A stretch of 64,000 nucleotides of DNA, from assembly GCF_004421185.1 (NCBI RefSeq), contig NZ_LXQB01000011.1, positions 1-64,000 on the forward strand. The letters run 5' to 3'. The translations under genes were made by a program, and so were the position numbers. Below are positions 49,371 to 59,013 of this stretch, piece by piece. Numbering within the stretch: position 1 is the stretch's first letter; every line of letters starts with the position of its first letter. Origin of the DNA: Methylacidiphilum sp. Yel. GTDB taxonomy: Bacteria > Verrucomicrobiota > Verrucomicrobiia > Methylacidiphilales > Methylacidiphilaceae. Under the pieces are notes generated by a model that saw only the letters and a list, made by a program, of their open reading frames with translations, ran no database searches and had not been told where the DNA came from.

Positions 49371-50618
49371 TTATTCAGGCTTATTGAACCACAAGCTATC
49401 TACGTATTCTATCCAATGAAGAACGGGAAGAGTGGTAGCCGATTGCAACTGCAGCCGACAGCCAACATTAGCCGTAAGAATCACTCCTGGTTTTCCAGAA
49501 AGAATATTTTTTATTTTTGCATCCAGTAGTTTTTGAGAATAATCTTTTTGGAACAAGGAGTAAGCACCTGCTGCCCCGCAGCAAATGTGATTATCTGGAA
49601 TATCTATTAGGTGAATACCTAATTTTTTTAAAAGGGCTTCTACCCTCCCCCTCATTTTCATCCCATGTTGTAAAGTACAAGGACTGTGAAAGGCCACAGA
49701 GGGAAATAGGTCCGCAGCAAGTTTTAAAGGAAGCTCCTCTTTTTCTAAAATTTCGACAGGATCAAAAGTCAATGTAGCTATCTTCAAAGCTCTATTTTTA
49801 TAAACTGGATCATCTTTAAAAACAACTCCGTAGTCTTTAATCATCTGACAGCAGGCCGAAGAACAGACAATAATCCCATTTATTCCTTTTTCTAGGTAGC
49901 GAGTCCATAAGTCGATATTGTTTTTCATCTGTTCCTTTGCCTTTTTTTTGTAGGATAAATGATAAGCCAATGCCCCACAACAACCTTCGTTTTGAACATC
50001 AATCAGTTGAATATTCAAACTGCCGAATAGTCTTCTAGTCGCTTCAAAAACAAAAGGATACAACACAGGTTCAACACATCCTTTAAAAAGAATCATTTGA
50101 GCTTGTCTTTCCCTCATCCACTGAGGCTTCTCATAACATCCTTTCTGGATGTTAGAAAGATTAGGTAATTTGCTGCGCAAATGTGGAGGTAAAAAAGCTC
50201 TCAAAAGATTTCCAATTTTAAACAGATAAAAAAACCTTTTCCTTTCTGACACAAAATAGAGAAGAAGCCAACGAAAGGCTTTGTCCAAAAAAGGTCGTTC
50301 TTTTACCTGCTCAACGAGTTCTTTGCCAATATCTGCAATTCTTCCAAATTGCACATTGGAAGGACAAGACGTTTCACAACCTTGGCATAACAGACAACGA
50401 TCAAGATGCATTCTGGTCTTTTCTCCAGAAGCCTTGCCTTCTAAAAAAGCCTTTATCAAATATATTCTTCCTCGCGGTCCGTCTAGTTCGTCGCTTATTA
50501 ATTGGTATGTTGGACAGGTGGCATTACAAAATCCACAATGCACACATGCTTTGATAAGTTCCTTGGCTTCCTTCCCGGCTTGAAGCTTGCTATACTTTAG
50601 GTGCAGTTGTGTATCCAT
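49371..50618 (-). CDS. glcF: Glycolate oxidase iron-sulfur subunit
   Basis: 415 residues. Two 4Fe-4S clusters are visible in CVHCGFCNATCPTY (Cys25, 28, 31, 35) and CLLCQGCETSCPS (75, 78, 81, 85). Two cysteine-rich CCG domains follow (DVQNEGCCGALAYHL and IPDNHICCGAAGAYSLF). It passes electrons from the flavin subunits to the quinone pool at the inner membrane. It is the last gene of glcDEF and starts 8 bp after glcE. It is convergent with the beta-barrel gene. Confidence 0.93.
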   Translation of the reverse strand: MDTQLHLKYSKLQAGKEAKELIKACVHCGFCNATCPTYQLISDELDGPRGRIYLIKAFLEGKASGEKTRMHLDRCLLCQGCETSCPSNVQFGRIADIGKELVEQVKERPFLDKAFRWLLLYFVSERKRFFYLFKIGNLLRAFLPPHLRSKLPNLSNIQKGCYEKPQWMRERQAQMILFKGCVEPVLYPFVFEATRRLFGSLNIQLIDVQNEGCCGALAYHLSYKKKAKEQMKNNIDLWTRYLEKGINGIIVCSSACCQMIKDYGVVFKDDPVYKNRALKIATLTFDPVEILEKEELPLKLAADLFPSVAFHSPCTLQHGMKMRGRVEALLKKLGIHLIDIPDNHICCGAAGAYSLFQKDYSQKLLDAKIKNILSGKPGVILTANVGCRLQLQSATTLPVLHWIEYVDSLWFNKPE

Positions 50619-50626
50619 GAGATGAT

Positions 50627-51709
50627 TTAAAACTCCTCATAAATTCTACCTGGATTTAAAAGCCCAAAAGGATCAAAAGCCTCTTTAATCCTTCTATGAA
50701 TCCGCATAAGAGCAGTATCCAAAGGAGAAGCCAAAGTCTCTTCCTTATCAAGGTACCAAGCATATCCTCCTTGATCACGTGCCCAACGAAAAATGGCCTC
50801 CCTATTGTCTCCTTCTCCCTTCCACCATCTCTGACTTCCACCCCAGTCGAAAAACCATTCCCCTTCAATCGGCGTCAAAGGGGCAGCTTGGGGAAGGACA
50901 AAGCGCCAGAGTCTTTGGCTATTTCTAAAAAAAGGATGGGTTCTTTCTTTGACGGAGTTCCAAAATTGATGATCGTTGGCTAAGATGTCTCCCCCAATTG
51001 CTTTTGCAGCCCTCCTTACAGGTTTTTCATAACCAGAAACTCTCACATAAAGTCGATTGTTATAATAACAACTGGCAGAAATCGGAAAATATTTAGCTGC
51101 AATGATTGAAAGAAAACGAAGTGCCTCAGTAGCATTTTTTTCTAAAACTACGGTAGTAGAAAATGGAGGGAGGGGAAGTACTTTAAAAGTCACTTCCAGA
51201 ATTATCCCAAGGGTTCCCTGTGCTCCAGCCATAAGCCTGAAGAGATCAAAGCCAGCCACATTTTTGATGACCTGACTACCAAAGGTTAGCACCTCTCCCT
51301 TTCCATTAATGATCTTCACTTTTAAAAGATAATCTTTCAATGCTCCTTTGTAGGGTCTTGATGGACCAGAAAGTCCACACGCAACCACTCCACCTACAGT
51401 AGCTTGTTCTCCCAGATGGGGAGGTTCAAAAGGTAAATACTGGCCATGCTGCTTCAAGACTGCTTCCAGGTAGGCGATAGGAGTCCCACTCCTTACTGTT
51501 ACAAATAGTTCCGCCGGATCATATGTAATGATTCCTCTATTTTCAGAAACGTTAATAGGATTCCCAAAAACTTTTCTACCTAATCTTTCTTTCGTTCCCC
51601 CGCCAATGATTTTTATCTTCTCTTTAAGACTAATAAGCCTTCTTATTTTTTCTATAAGCTCGTTTGTGATTGAGGAGGTGGTTGAAGAAGGAAAGTCTAT
51701 CATTTTCAA
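50627..51709 (-). CDS. glcE: Glycolate oxidase FAD-binding subunit
   Basis: 360 residues. KIKIIGGGTKERLGRKV begins an FAD_binding_4 domain, and EQATVGGVVACGLSGPSRPY is the flavin-binding loop. NVAGFDLFRLMAGAQGTLGI is also typical. The C-terminus (FDPFGLLNPGRIYEEF) matches the end of GlcD-like proteins. It is shorter than GlcD by a capping domain, which is normal for GlcE. Its start is 11 bp after the glcD stop. Confidence 0.92.
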   Translation of the reverse strand: MKMIDFPSSTTSSITNELIEKIRRLISLKEKIKIIGGGTKERLGRKVFGNPINVSENRGIITYDPAELFVTVRSGTPIAYLEAVLKQHGQYLPFEPPHLGEQATVGGVVACGLSGPSRPYKGALKDYLLKVKIINGKGEVLTFGSQVIKNVAGFDLFRLMAGAQGTLGIILEVTFKVLPLPPFSTTVVLEKNATEALRFLSIIAAKYFPISASCYYNNRLYVRVSGYEKPVRRAAKAIGGDILANDHQFWNSVKERTHPFFRNSQRLWRFVLPQAAPLTPIEGEWFFDWGGSQRWWKGEGDNREAIFRWARDQGGYAWYLDKEETLASPLDTALMRIHRRIKEAFDPFGLLNPGRIYEEF

Positions 51710-51720
51710 TTAGTAAAAAA

Positions 51721-53205
51721 TTAAAATCTTTCTACATTTCTAAAAGCAATCTGTCCTTGATGCACATGCATCTTTCCAAATTCCGCACATCTATGAAGCG
51801 TGGGAATAGCTTTCCCTGGATTAAGCAATGCGTGTGGATCCAAAGCTCTTTTTAGCCGATGGAACTGCCAAATTTCCTCCAAGGAAAATTGGAAGCACAT
51901 TGGCCCAAGCTTTTCAAGACCCACTCCATGTTCTCCAGTAATCGATCCTCCAACTTCTACACAGAGTTCAAGAATCTTTTCCCCTAAGCTTTCGACTCTT
52001 TCCTTCTCCCCAGCAATACTATTATCATAGAGAATAAGGGGATGGATATTCCCATCGCCCGCATGAAAAACATTTCCAACTCTAAGATTATATTGAGCGG
52101 CTAATTCGGCAATCCTGTTGAGCACAAAAGCAAGGCTTTTTCTTGGAATTGTTCCATCCATACAATAATAATCAGGAGAAATTCTCCCAGCAGCCGGAAA
52201 GGCTGATTTTCTTGCTTTCCAAAGGAGCAACCTCTCTTCCTCATTCTTAGAGAGGATGATCTCCGTAGCTCCCATCTGAATCATCATTTGTTCCACCAGC
52301 CTACACTCTTCCTCCACCTCTTCAAACATCCCATCAAGCTCACACAGCAGAACGGCTGCAACTGAAATTGGAAAGCCTACTTGAATATAGAATTGGACTG
52401 CTTCAATAACTAGCTTGTCCATAATTTCAAGTCCTGCAGGCACTATGCCTGAAGCAATAATCTGGCTTACTGTTTTACTAGCCTTAGTGATATCATCAAA
52501 ACACCCTACAACAAGCTTTGCACATTCCGGCTTTGGCACAAGACGTAGTGTAGCTTCTATAACTATTCCAAGCATTCCTTCGGATCCTACTATTAAAGAA
52601 AGAAGATCACAACCAGGGCTTTCACCCCCCACATTCCCTATTGATACAATCTCCCCTTCTACAGTCAGCATCTTTATCGCAAGCACATTATTGACTGTAA
52701 GGCCATATTTCAAACAATGGATTCCTCCAGCATTCTCAGCAATGTTTCCTCCAATCGTACAAGCAATCTGAGAGGAAGGATCTGGTGCAAAATAAAGTCC
52801 ATAAGGAGCAGCAGCCTGGCTTACCTGCATATTAGTGACCCCAGGCTCTACTCTAGCAATCCGATTTATAGGATCGATTTCAAGAATCTGATTGAATTTA
52901 GACAGGCTAAGAACAATCCCTCCCTCCACAGGTGTTGCACCTCCCGAAAGCCCCGTACCCCCTCCTCGCACCACTATGGGTACTCCGAATCGCTTGCAAG
53001 CAGACAAGATCACAAGGATCTCTGCAATTTTTTGTGGAATCACCACAGCTAAAGGCAATACCTTAAAAGCGGTCAGTCCATCGCACTCATACACAGAGAG
53101 TTCTTCAGGTTCATGGATCACTTCCTCTTTAGGTAAAGAGTGTAAGAGTGTTTTGATTAACTCCGAATGGTTTTTAGAATTTTTTGTTTTTCTTTCCTTA
53201 AACAT
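51721..53205 (-). CDS. glcD: Glycolate oxidase FAD-linked catalytic subunit
   Basis: 494 residues. VPIVVRGGGTGLSGGATPVE and GIVLSLSKFNQILEIDP are FAD-binding. CTIGGNIAENAGGIHCLKYG is the second flavin loop, GNVFHAGDGNIHPLILYD carries the catalytic-site histidines, and ITGEHGVGLEK is characteristic. It oxidises glycolate (or D-lactate) to glyoxylate, likely feeding malate synthase. First gene of glcDEF. It is divergent from a small membrane protein across 224 bp, where a promoter must lie. Confidence 0.94.
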   Translation of the reverse strand: MFKERKTKNSKNHSELIKTLLHSLPKEEVIHEPEELSVYECDGLTAFKVLPLAVVIPQKIAEILVILSACKRFGVPIVVRGGGTGLSGGATPVEGGIVLSLSKFNQILEIDPINRIARVEPGVTNMQVSQAAAPYGLYFAPDPSSQIACTIGGNIAENAGGIHCLKYGLTVNNVLAIKMLTVEGEIVSIGNVGGESPGCDLLSLIVGSEGMLGIVIEATLRLVPKPECAKLVVGCFDDITKASKTVSQIIASGIVPAGLEIMDKLVIEAVQFYIQVGFPISVAAVLLCELDGMFEEVEEECRLVEQMMIQMGATEIILSKNEEERLLLWKARKSAFPAAGRISPDYYCMDGTIPRKSLAFVLNRIAELAAQYNLRVGNVFHAGDGNIHPLILYDNSIAGEKERVESLGEKILELCVEVGGSITGEHGVGLEKLGPMCFQFSLEEIWQFHRLKRALDPHALLNPGKAIPTLHRCAEFGKMHVHQGQIAFRNVERF

Positions 53206-53429
53206 TATATATATAAAAAATATCCTATTAATACATTATTTGCTATTGCTTCAAGATAAACGTTGAGATTCAAAAAAGATAAAATTGCATTCGTAATAGC
53301 TATGTAGTAGCCCTAAACACCGTTTCTAATAATTTTATTTTGCTTTGGAAAGCAACGAAAAAGAAAAAAAGAAGGAGGTATTCCTTATTCAGTAATCTTG
53401 AGAAATGACTGTTTTTTTTGTAATTTATA

Positions 53430-53906
53430 ATGTCTATGGATTGCTTTACTAGTTATTTTTTAGCCATTACTCCCACCCCTGATACTATTTCCTATAGGAA
53501 TTCTTTTCAAGGCTATATTAGCATTTCTTTATTATTACTTGGATCCTCCATTGCTTCCTATTTTGCCATTCAAATATTGAATGTAAGAAAATTGAAAGCA
53601 AAACCTGATACTTTGACCCTCGTTTTATTTTCTATTTTTGCTTTATTCAGTTTTTTGGGAATGTTATTTTGGAAACCAATCCCTGAAGACTATCGATGGA
53701 TTGGAATTTTGCTTGGTTTATCTCTATTGTTATTACTAATCAAAAGATTCTCTCCAAGAACCATTCATCCCAAAATCCTGCCTTCTGTGCTCATACCTTC
53801 AGGAATTGTTTCTCTCCATTACCTAGTTCACGAAAAAATTGAATTCTTAATTGTCTTCTTCGTTACTCTGTTTGCCTTAGGTGTGGTCAAGGAACTTAAA
53901 AGCTAA
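53430..53906 (+). CDS. Small integral membrane protein, unknown function
   Basis: 158 residues with about four hydrophobic segments (roughly 28-50, 60-80, 86-104 and 130-150), e.g. LTLVLFSIFALFSFLGMLF and WIGILLGLSLLLLLIKRF. The start and end are polar. I recognise no family and no catalytic motif. It lies between divergent glcD and convergent malate synthase, alone on its strand. Codon use fits the chromosome, so it is probably a real gene. Confidence 0.6.
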   Translation: MSMDCFTSYFLAITPTPDTISYRNSFQGYISISLLLLGSSIASYFAIQILNVRKLKAKPDTLTLVLFSIFALFSFLGMLFWKPIPEDYRWIGILLGLSLLLLLIKRFSPRTIHPKILPSVLIPSGIVSLHYLVHEKIEFLIVFFVTLFALGVVKELKS

Positions 53907-54022
53907 AGCATCTCTTCTCTTGACTCAAAACAATTTATAACCAGCTTTTTTTCCGCAGCTTCTCCTCTTACCTTCCAAAAAGATGGGCTCTTCTGGCAGG
54001 CAAAGAGAAAATTTAGCTTCTC

Positions 54023-55567
54023 TTATAAATACTCGTAAGTAATGAGTGTCAAAAACTCTACGAAATCTTTTGTTAACACAACTTCTTCAATCACTCGATC
54101 TATTTGATCTAAAAAAGGAAGATGCTTGAGTAGCTCTTTTTCTTCTCTTTTCCAGCATAGAAAAAGTTCTTTGTCAAAAGGAATTTCGTTATCCATCTCA
54201 GCTTCCAAATGAACCCATTGCCATAGCTGACTGCGCGCAATTTCAGCAGAAGAAATATCTTCCTTAAGATTAAAGATATCTACGGCTCCATGACCAGAAA
54301 GCCAAGAAGAAAGATACATGAAAAGAAGGCTAATATTGTTTCTAACACCAGATTCAGTAATAGCCCCAGGGATCTTAAAATCAAGCAAATCCTCCGGTTT
54401 CACTAAGATGCTCTCTGGAAGTTCCTTTGCTTCCGTAGTGGCTTTTCTTGCAACATTCTTAAAAGCTTCTCTTATCACAGGAACAAGCTTTGGATGATTA
54501 ACGATACAACCATCCATTCCTAGAGCAATATCTCTTTGTTTTTCGAACTTTATTTTTTCGAAGAGCTCTGCATCCTCATAAATGACTGATGGTTCTAACA
54601 GAGAGACTCCTCCGATGGCAAGAGCTTTTCTTTTATGACAGCTCCCCACAAGAAGCTTCCTATAGGCTTGCAGGAAGTTTGCATCCATTGTAATTTCCGA
54701 CCTGTCAGGTATAAGTGCTTCTCTTCGCCTCCGGAATTTCTTTATGACACTGAAAACATAGTCTCGTGGGTCTACGCTCAAGGCCCAAGCATGGTTTTTC
54801 ATGGAATGAAGGATTTCTTCCATTTCAAAAACAGCCGTAATAGTCTCTATGATGACAGTTGCCCGTATACTCCCAGAAGGAAGGGAAAGAGCGTTTTCAG
54901 TAAAGGAAAAAAGAGAAGACCAAAATTCGGCCTCATAAAAATTTTCTATTTTTGGAACATAAAAAAAAGGTCCACTTTGTCTTTCTACAAGCAGTTTAGC
55001 ATTGTGATATGCATAAAGACCAAAATCAAAAAGACTCGCCGCAAGGGGTTTGCCATCTACATGAACATGTTTTTCCAAAAGATGTATTCCTCTTGGCCTA
55101 AGATGAAGAAGAGGCTGATAGTTTGTATTGCTATCATTTTTTTGCCTCAAGAAATCAAACAAAGAAATCTGGCTTTCGATGATATTTTCCCAGCTCGGCG
55201 ATAAAGAATCTTCTAAATCAATAATGATCCCATTGGCACCTGACTGCACAGCATCCTTCAGAAAGTCCAAAGAAGCAGTTCCCAGAATCTCAACTTTTCT
55301 CTCTGGCAAGTTTTGAGGCAACGCAGCTACTTCCCATTTATCTTCACGAATCAGACGAGTGTCCGAAAGAAAGTTTAAAGAAAGACTATTATTATCTAAG
55401 GCTTTCTGTATTTTTTTTCTTCTTTCCAGTAGTTCCAAACGCAAGGCATCAAACTGCCTATGAAGAGAAGCAATAAAACGGAGTGCCTCATACCTAAGGA
55501 TCTTTTCCCATTCCTTATGATAGGAACCTACAATCGTTACTCCTAAAGGGGCTGAATAAATACTCAT
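54023..55567 (-). CDS. aceB: Malate synthase
   Basis: 514 residues, the AceB (type A) length. GANGIIIDLEDSLSPSWENI has the metal-binding acidic residues. LHLRPRGIHLLEKHVHVDGK and GPFFYVPKIENFYEAEFWS follow. AWALSVDPRDYVFSVIKKFR, VGSCHKRKALAIGG and ALGMDGCIVNHPKLVPVIRE are strongly conserved. The active-site arginine lies in LRPRG. Condenses glyoxylate with acetyl-CoA to malate. It directly follows isocitrate lyase (3 bp gap), forming aceAB. Glyoxylate comes from both isocitrate lyase and glycolate oxidase. Confidence 0.95.
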   Translation of the reverse strand: MSIYSAPLGVTIVGSYHKEWEKILRYEALRFIASLHRQFDALRLELLERRKKIQKALDNNSLSLNFLSDTRLIREDKWEVAALPQNLPERKVEILGTASLDFLKDAVQSGANGIIIDLEDSLSPSWENIIESQISLFDFLRQKNDSNTNYQPLLHLRPRGIHLLEKHVHVDGKPLAASLFDFGLYAYHNAKLLVERQSGPFFYVPKIENFYEAEFWSSLFSFTENALSLPSGSIRATVIIETITAVFEMEEILHSMKNHAWALSVDPRDYVFSVIKKFRRRREALIPDRSEITMDANFLQAYRKLLVGSCHKRKALAIGGVSLLEPSVIYEDAELFEKIKFEKQRDIALGMDGCIVNHPKLVPVIREAFKNVARKATTEAKELPESILVKPEDLLDFKIPGAITESGVRNNISLLFMYLSSWLSGHGAVDIFNLKEDISSAEIARSQLWQWVHLEAEMDNEIPFDKELFLCWKREEKELLKHLPFLDQIDRVIEEVVLTKDFVEFLTLITYEYL

Positions 55568-55570
55568 GTT

Positions 55571-56791
55571 TTATATCTTACCCACAATGGTATTATAAAT
55601 CAGTTCAAAATAGCTTGCTCCGACTTCATGTTGGTGACTGAGAGCAGTATATCCCTCCTGTTGTGCTTCTTTTTCCTTTTCTTGAAATACAGAATAAGCT
55701 ACCAAACCTTTTTCTTTAATTTCCTTGGCCATTGTAAACATGCCATAACAGAGGGCATGAAAACCGGCCAAAGTAATCAGTTGTAATTTATAGCCCCAGG
55801 AAGCCAACTTATTGTGAAAAGCTGCCATCTGTCCTTCTTTCATATATTCTTTCCAATAAAAAGATGGAGAACAATTATAAGCAAGCAACTTCCCTGGGAA
55901 GGTTCTATGGATAGCTTCAGCAAATCGTTGGGCAGCCAATAAATCGGGCTTTGAGCTTTCAAACCATAACATATCCACATAAGGAGCGAAAACCAGTGCA
56001 CGAGCTATTGCTAAGTCCAATCCTCCTTGAATTTCAAAAAATCCTTCTTCAGTTCTCCGCTTTATAAATTCTCGATCCCTTTCATCCACATCCGAAGACA
56101 AAAAAGAAGCCCCATCGGCATCCGTCCGTGCTATAAGAATGGTGCTCACTCCCAATATATCAGAGGCAAGTCGTGCAGCTATCAGTTTTTCTAAAGCCTC
56201 TCTAGTCGGAACCAATACCTTAGAACGCATGTGTCCGCACTTCTTAGCCGAAGGAAGCTGATCTTCAAAATGCACCGCAGCCGCTCCTGCTTCAATTAAC
56301 CATTTTGTCAACTCGAAAGCATTCAATACCCCTCCAAATCCTGCTTCCCCATCAACAACAATCGGCACAAAATAATTGATATCTTTTTTGTTTTCGGCAA
56401 AGTCGATCGCATCGGCTCTTCTCAATGAAGCATTGATCCTTTTTACAAGTAAAGGCATAGAATTAGAAGGATAAAGAGAAAAATCAGGATATGTCTCTTG
56501 AGCCAAATTAGCATCAGCAGCGATCTGCCAGCCTGAGCAATAAATAGCTTTAAGCCCTGCTTTGACCATCTGAACCGCTTGCATTCCTGTTGCAGCTCCA
56601 AGAGCAATGACTGGTTCATTGTCCTGGAGAAGTTCCCAAAGTCGTGTTGCTCCATGCCTAGCAAGGGTATATTCAATAGAAAGCGATCCTGAAAGTCTTA
56701 CAACATCGGCTGCTGTATAGGCTCTTTTGATCCCTTTCCATCGATCTGAACAAGCCCATTCTTCCGATATTTTTTCAACTAGAGAAAGCAT
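55571..56791 (-). CDS. aceA: Isocitrate lyase
   Basis: 406 residues. The catalytic loop is SAKKCGHMRSK with Cys185. DGEAGFGGVLNAFELTKWLI and VHFEDQLPS provide the metal site, and YCSGWQIAADANLAQETYPD precedes it. LAYNCSPSFYWKEYM is a further hallmark. It cleaves isocitrate to glyoxylate and succinate. It is upstream of aceB by 3 bp. The protein is slightly shorter than the E. coli enzyme (434), mostly at the ends. Confidence 0.96.
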   Translation of the reverse strand: MLSLVEKISEEWACSDRWKGIKRAYTAADVVRLSGSLSIEYTLARHGATRLWELLQDNEPVIALGAATGMQAVQMVKAGLKAIYCSGWQIAADANLAQETYPDFSLYPSNSMPLLVKRINASLRRADAIDFAENKKDINYFVPIVVDGEAGFGGVLNAFELTKWLIEAGAAAVHFEDQLPSAKKCGHMRSKVLVPTREALEKLIAARLASDILGVSTILIARTDADGASFLSSDVDERDREFIKRRTEEGFFEIQGGLDLAIARALVFAPYVDMLWFESSKPDLLAAQRFAEAIHRTFPGKLLAYNCSPSFYWKEYMKEGQMAAFHNKLASWGYKLQLITLAGFHALCYGMFTMAKEIKEKGLVAYSVFQEKEKEAQQEGYTALSHQHEVGASYFELIYNTIVGKI

Positions 56792-56811
56792 AGGAAGAGT
56801 TTTAGAAAAGC

Positions 56812-59013
56812 TTAATCGATAACAATGAGTTTCACCTCACCTTCTTTTTTGAGAAGTCTCACCCCTACATTATGTGGATAACGCGATAGTTCAACATCGA
56901 TTCTCCAATTACCCACCCTTAAGTCTTGAATAATGACTTTTTCCAGAAAGTCAGGTAGTCTTGGTTGCTCAAAAATCACTAAATTTTTGGTGGCGTCAAT
57001 TTTCAATCCAATGGCTGATTGTAAGAGCAAAAAGACAGCGCCACTGGACCAAGCATGGGGTGCACATGCAACTGGATAAAGTGTTGGTCCTTCTTGGCCT
57101 CTTTTAGCTATCCCTCCAAAAAGTTCAGGTAACCGTTGAAGGTCGAAAAAAAGGGAGGCTTCAAAAAGTCCTTTAAAAAGTTTTATAGCCATCTCTTTCA
57201 TTCCGTAGGACATCATTCCAGCAGCAATAAAAGCGGTATCAAAAGGCCATACCGAACCATTGTGATAGGAAATAGGATTATAGCGTATTTCTGTAGAGGC
57301 CACAGTACGGATGCCCCAACCGGTAAAAAATTTATCGCTCATAAGAAGCTTGCCAATTAGCTCAGCTTTATCTTGTTTGGCGATCCCTGAATAAAGGCAG
57401 AGGCCAGCATTTGAAGCAAGAACCTTACATTTTTCTTTTCGTCCGTCTAAGGCTAGAGCATAAGAAGAAAGTTCTTCAACCCAAAATTCCTTTTCGAATT
57501 TTTCTTTCAATATCTCAGCTTCCTTTAGCAGCCTGTCATGCAGCGAGATCTGACCTAAAACAGAAGCAAGATAAGCAATTTTTTTCTTTGCGGCAAAAAC
57601 GAACCCCTGCACTTCACATAAAGCAATTGGACCTACGGGAAATGAACCATCCTTCTGGAAGACAGAATCAAAAGAATCTTTCCAGCCTTGATTTGTTAAG
57701 CCCCTTGAACTTCTTCTTCGATATTCTACAAAACCATCGCCATCTACATCGCCATAGCGATCAATCCAGAGAAGAGCCAGTTCTATACTTGGCCAGAGTT
57801 CTTCGATAAATTTTCTGTCCGCGGTCCGCTGATAATATTCAGCAGCAAGAAGAAGGAACAGGCAGGTTGCATCAATGCTTCCGTAATATTTACGAAAAGG
57901 AATCTCGCCCAGATTGGCCATTTCTCCTTCTCTGGTTTCATGCAAAATTTTTCCCGGCTCAGCATCCGCTTCAATATCAAAGTCTTTTGCTTGATTGGCC
58001 GCAAGAAACGACAAGACCCCTTTCCCAAGTTCAGGAGCTAACCAAAGACACTCAAGAGTTGTAATAAGCCCATCTCTGCCAAATGGCGTACAAAACCAAG
58101 GGACACCAGCATATGGAAATGGACCTTGTGGAGTTTCTGTGATTAACATCAAAAGATCAGACAGGGATCGATTAATCCACCCATTGAATTGGCTGTTAGA
58201 GGTCCATATTTTGCACCACTTTTTCTCTGATTCTTTGTAAGCCTCAATCGATTTATTGGAAGCCTCTTTATAGCTCAAAAAAGAAGGAAAAACTCTCTTT
58301 TCATGGCTTTGAAAACATTCTACAGATAAATGAATGAGCTTTTCTTTTCTTGGGATAAGTTCTAAAGAAACAGCCGCTGACGTAGTACAAAGATTTAGGG
58401 GTTTGGGATCAAAAAAAAGTAGGGTCTGACGCAAAATATTATCTAAGCCTAGATATTGAAAAAGAACACTTTGCTCAGTAAGCACTGGATTCAATAACTC
58501 TCCTCTTTTTTTCCTTTTTGTTCCTCGTACTTCAAACAGATCGACAAAATCAGCATTAAATTTGAACAAAAGTATGACTTGAACTGGAACTTCTCCATAA
58601 TTACAGATACAAATTTCTTCATAAAGGCATGACTCCCAAATAAACTTCGAACGAGTAATGAGCAAGGTTTGTTGTCGGATAATCTTTCCTTCTTTTTCTA
58701 TCTCCGGGTTAGACAAATCAATAGTAAACATCGCATTATCTTCTCGAATCGTCGAACTGAGAAAAAGAGGATAGCTTTTTTCAATGAATAGAACGCTTTC
58801 GTTAAGGTGTCTCGTGCCCCGATAATAAAGTCCCTGATCTCCTAATCCCAAGGGTTGGATATCTCCTCGCCGATCAAAAACTCCAAATGTTTCTTTGTGT
58901 TTCAAAACTCGCGTGCGATCATCTGCAAAAGGAGAACACACCCTAACATAGTACGTATCACCAATCTGAATAAAATCTTTTCCATTTTTTAAACCTATAA
59001 TTTTACTCTCCAT
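56812..59013 (-). CDS. Glycogen-debranching-type amylo-alpha-1,6-glucosidase
   Basis: 733 residues. The N-terminal GDE_N-type domain includes FGVFDRRGDIQPLGLGDQGL and YYRGTRHLNESVLFIE. The catalytic half is an (alpha/alpha)6 barrel beginning PYAGVPWFCTPFGRDGLITT, with YYGSIDATCLFLLLAAEYY, DRYGDVDGDGFVEYRRRS, YHNGSVWPFDTAFIAAGM and ACAPHAWSSGAVFLLLQS. This is the glycogen-debranching / trehalase-like family of GH133-type enzymes. It overlaps the next gene by 11 bp, a glycosyltransferase, so they form an operon on alpha-glucan or trehalose-like polymers. The exact substrate is not certain. Confidence 0.85.
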   Translation of the reverse strand: MESKIIGLKNGKDFIQIGDTYYVRVCSPFADDRTRVLKHKETFGVFDRRGDIQPLGLGDQGLYYRGTRHLNESVLFIEKSYPLFLSSTIREDNAMFTIDLSNPEIEKEGKIIRQQTLLITRSKFIWESCLYEEICICNYGEVPVQVILLFKFNADFVDLFEVRGTKRKKRGELLNPVLTEQSVLFQYLGLDNILRQTLLFFDPKPLNLCTTSAAVSLELIPRKEKLIHLSVECFQSHEKRVFPSFLSYKEASNKSIEAYKESEKKWCKIWTSNSQFNGWINRSLSDLLMLITETPQGPFPYAGVPWFCTPFGRDGLITTLECLWLAPELGKGVLSFLAANQAKDFDIEADAEPGKILHETREGEMANLGEIPFRKYYGSIDATCLFLLLAAEYYQRTADRKFIEELWPSIELALLWIDRYGDVDGDGFVEYRRRSSRGLTNQGWKDSFDSVFQKDGSFPVGPIALCEVQGFVFAAKKKIAYLASVLGQISLHDRLLKEAEILKEKFEKEFWVEELSSYALALDGRKEKCKVLASNAGLCLYSGIAKQDKAELIGKLLMSDKFFTGWGIRTVASTEIRYNPISYHNGSVWPFDTAFIAAGMMSYGMKEMAIKLFKGLFEASLFFDLQRLPELFGGIAKRGQEGPTLYPVACAPHAWSSGAVFLLLQSAIGLKIDATKNLVIFEQPRLPDFLEKVIIQDLRVGNWRIDVELSRYPHNVGVRLLKKEGEVKLIVID

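Noticed and set aside
54635-55204. 189-codon frame antisense to malate synthase
   Set aside because: It is a shadow of a highly conserved aceB. The peptide is Lys/Phe-rich with no known domain.
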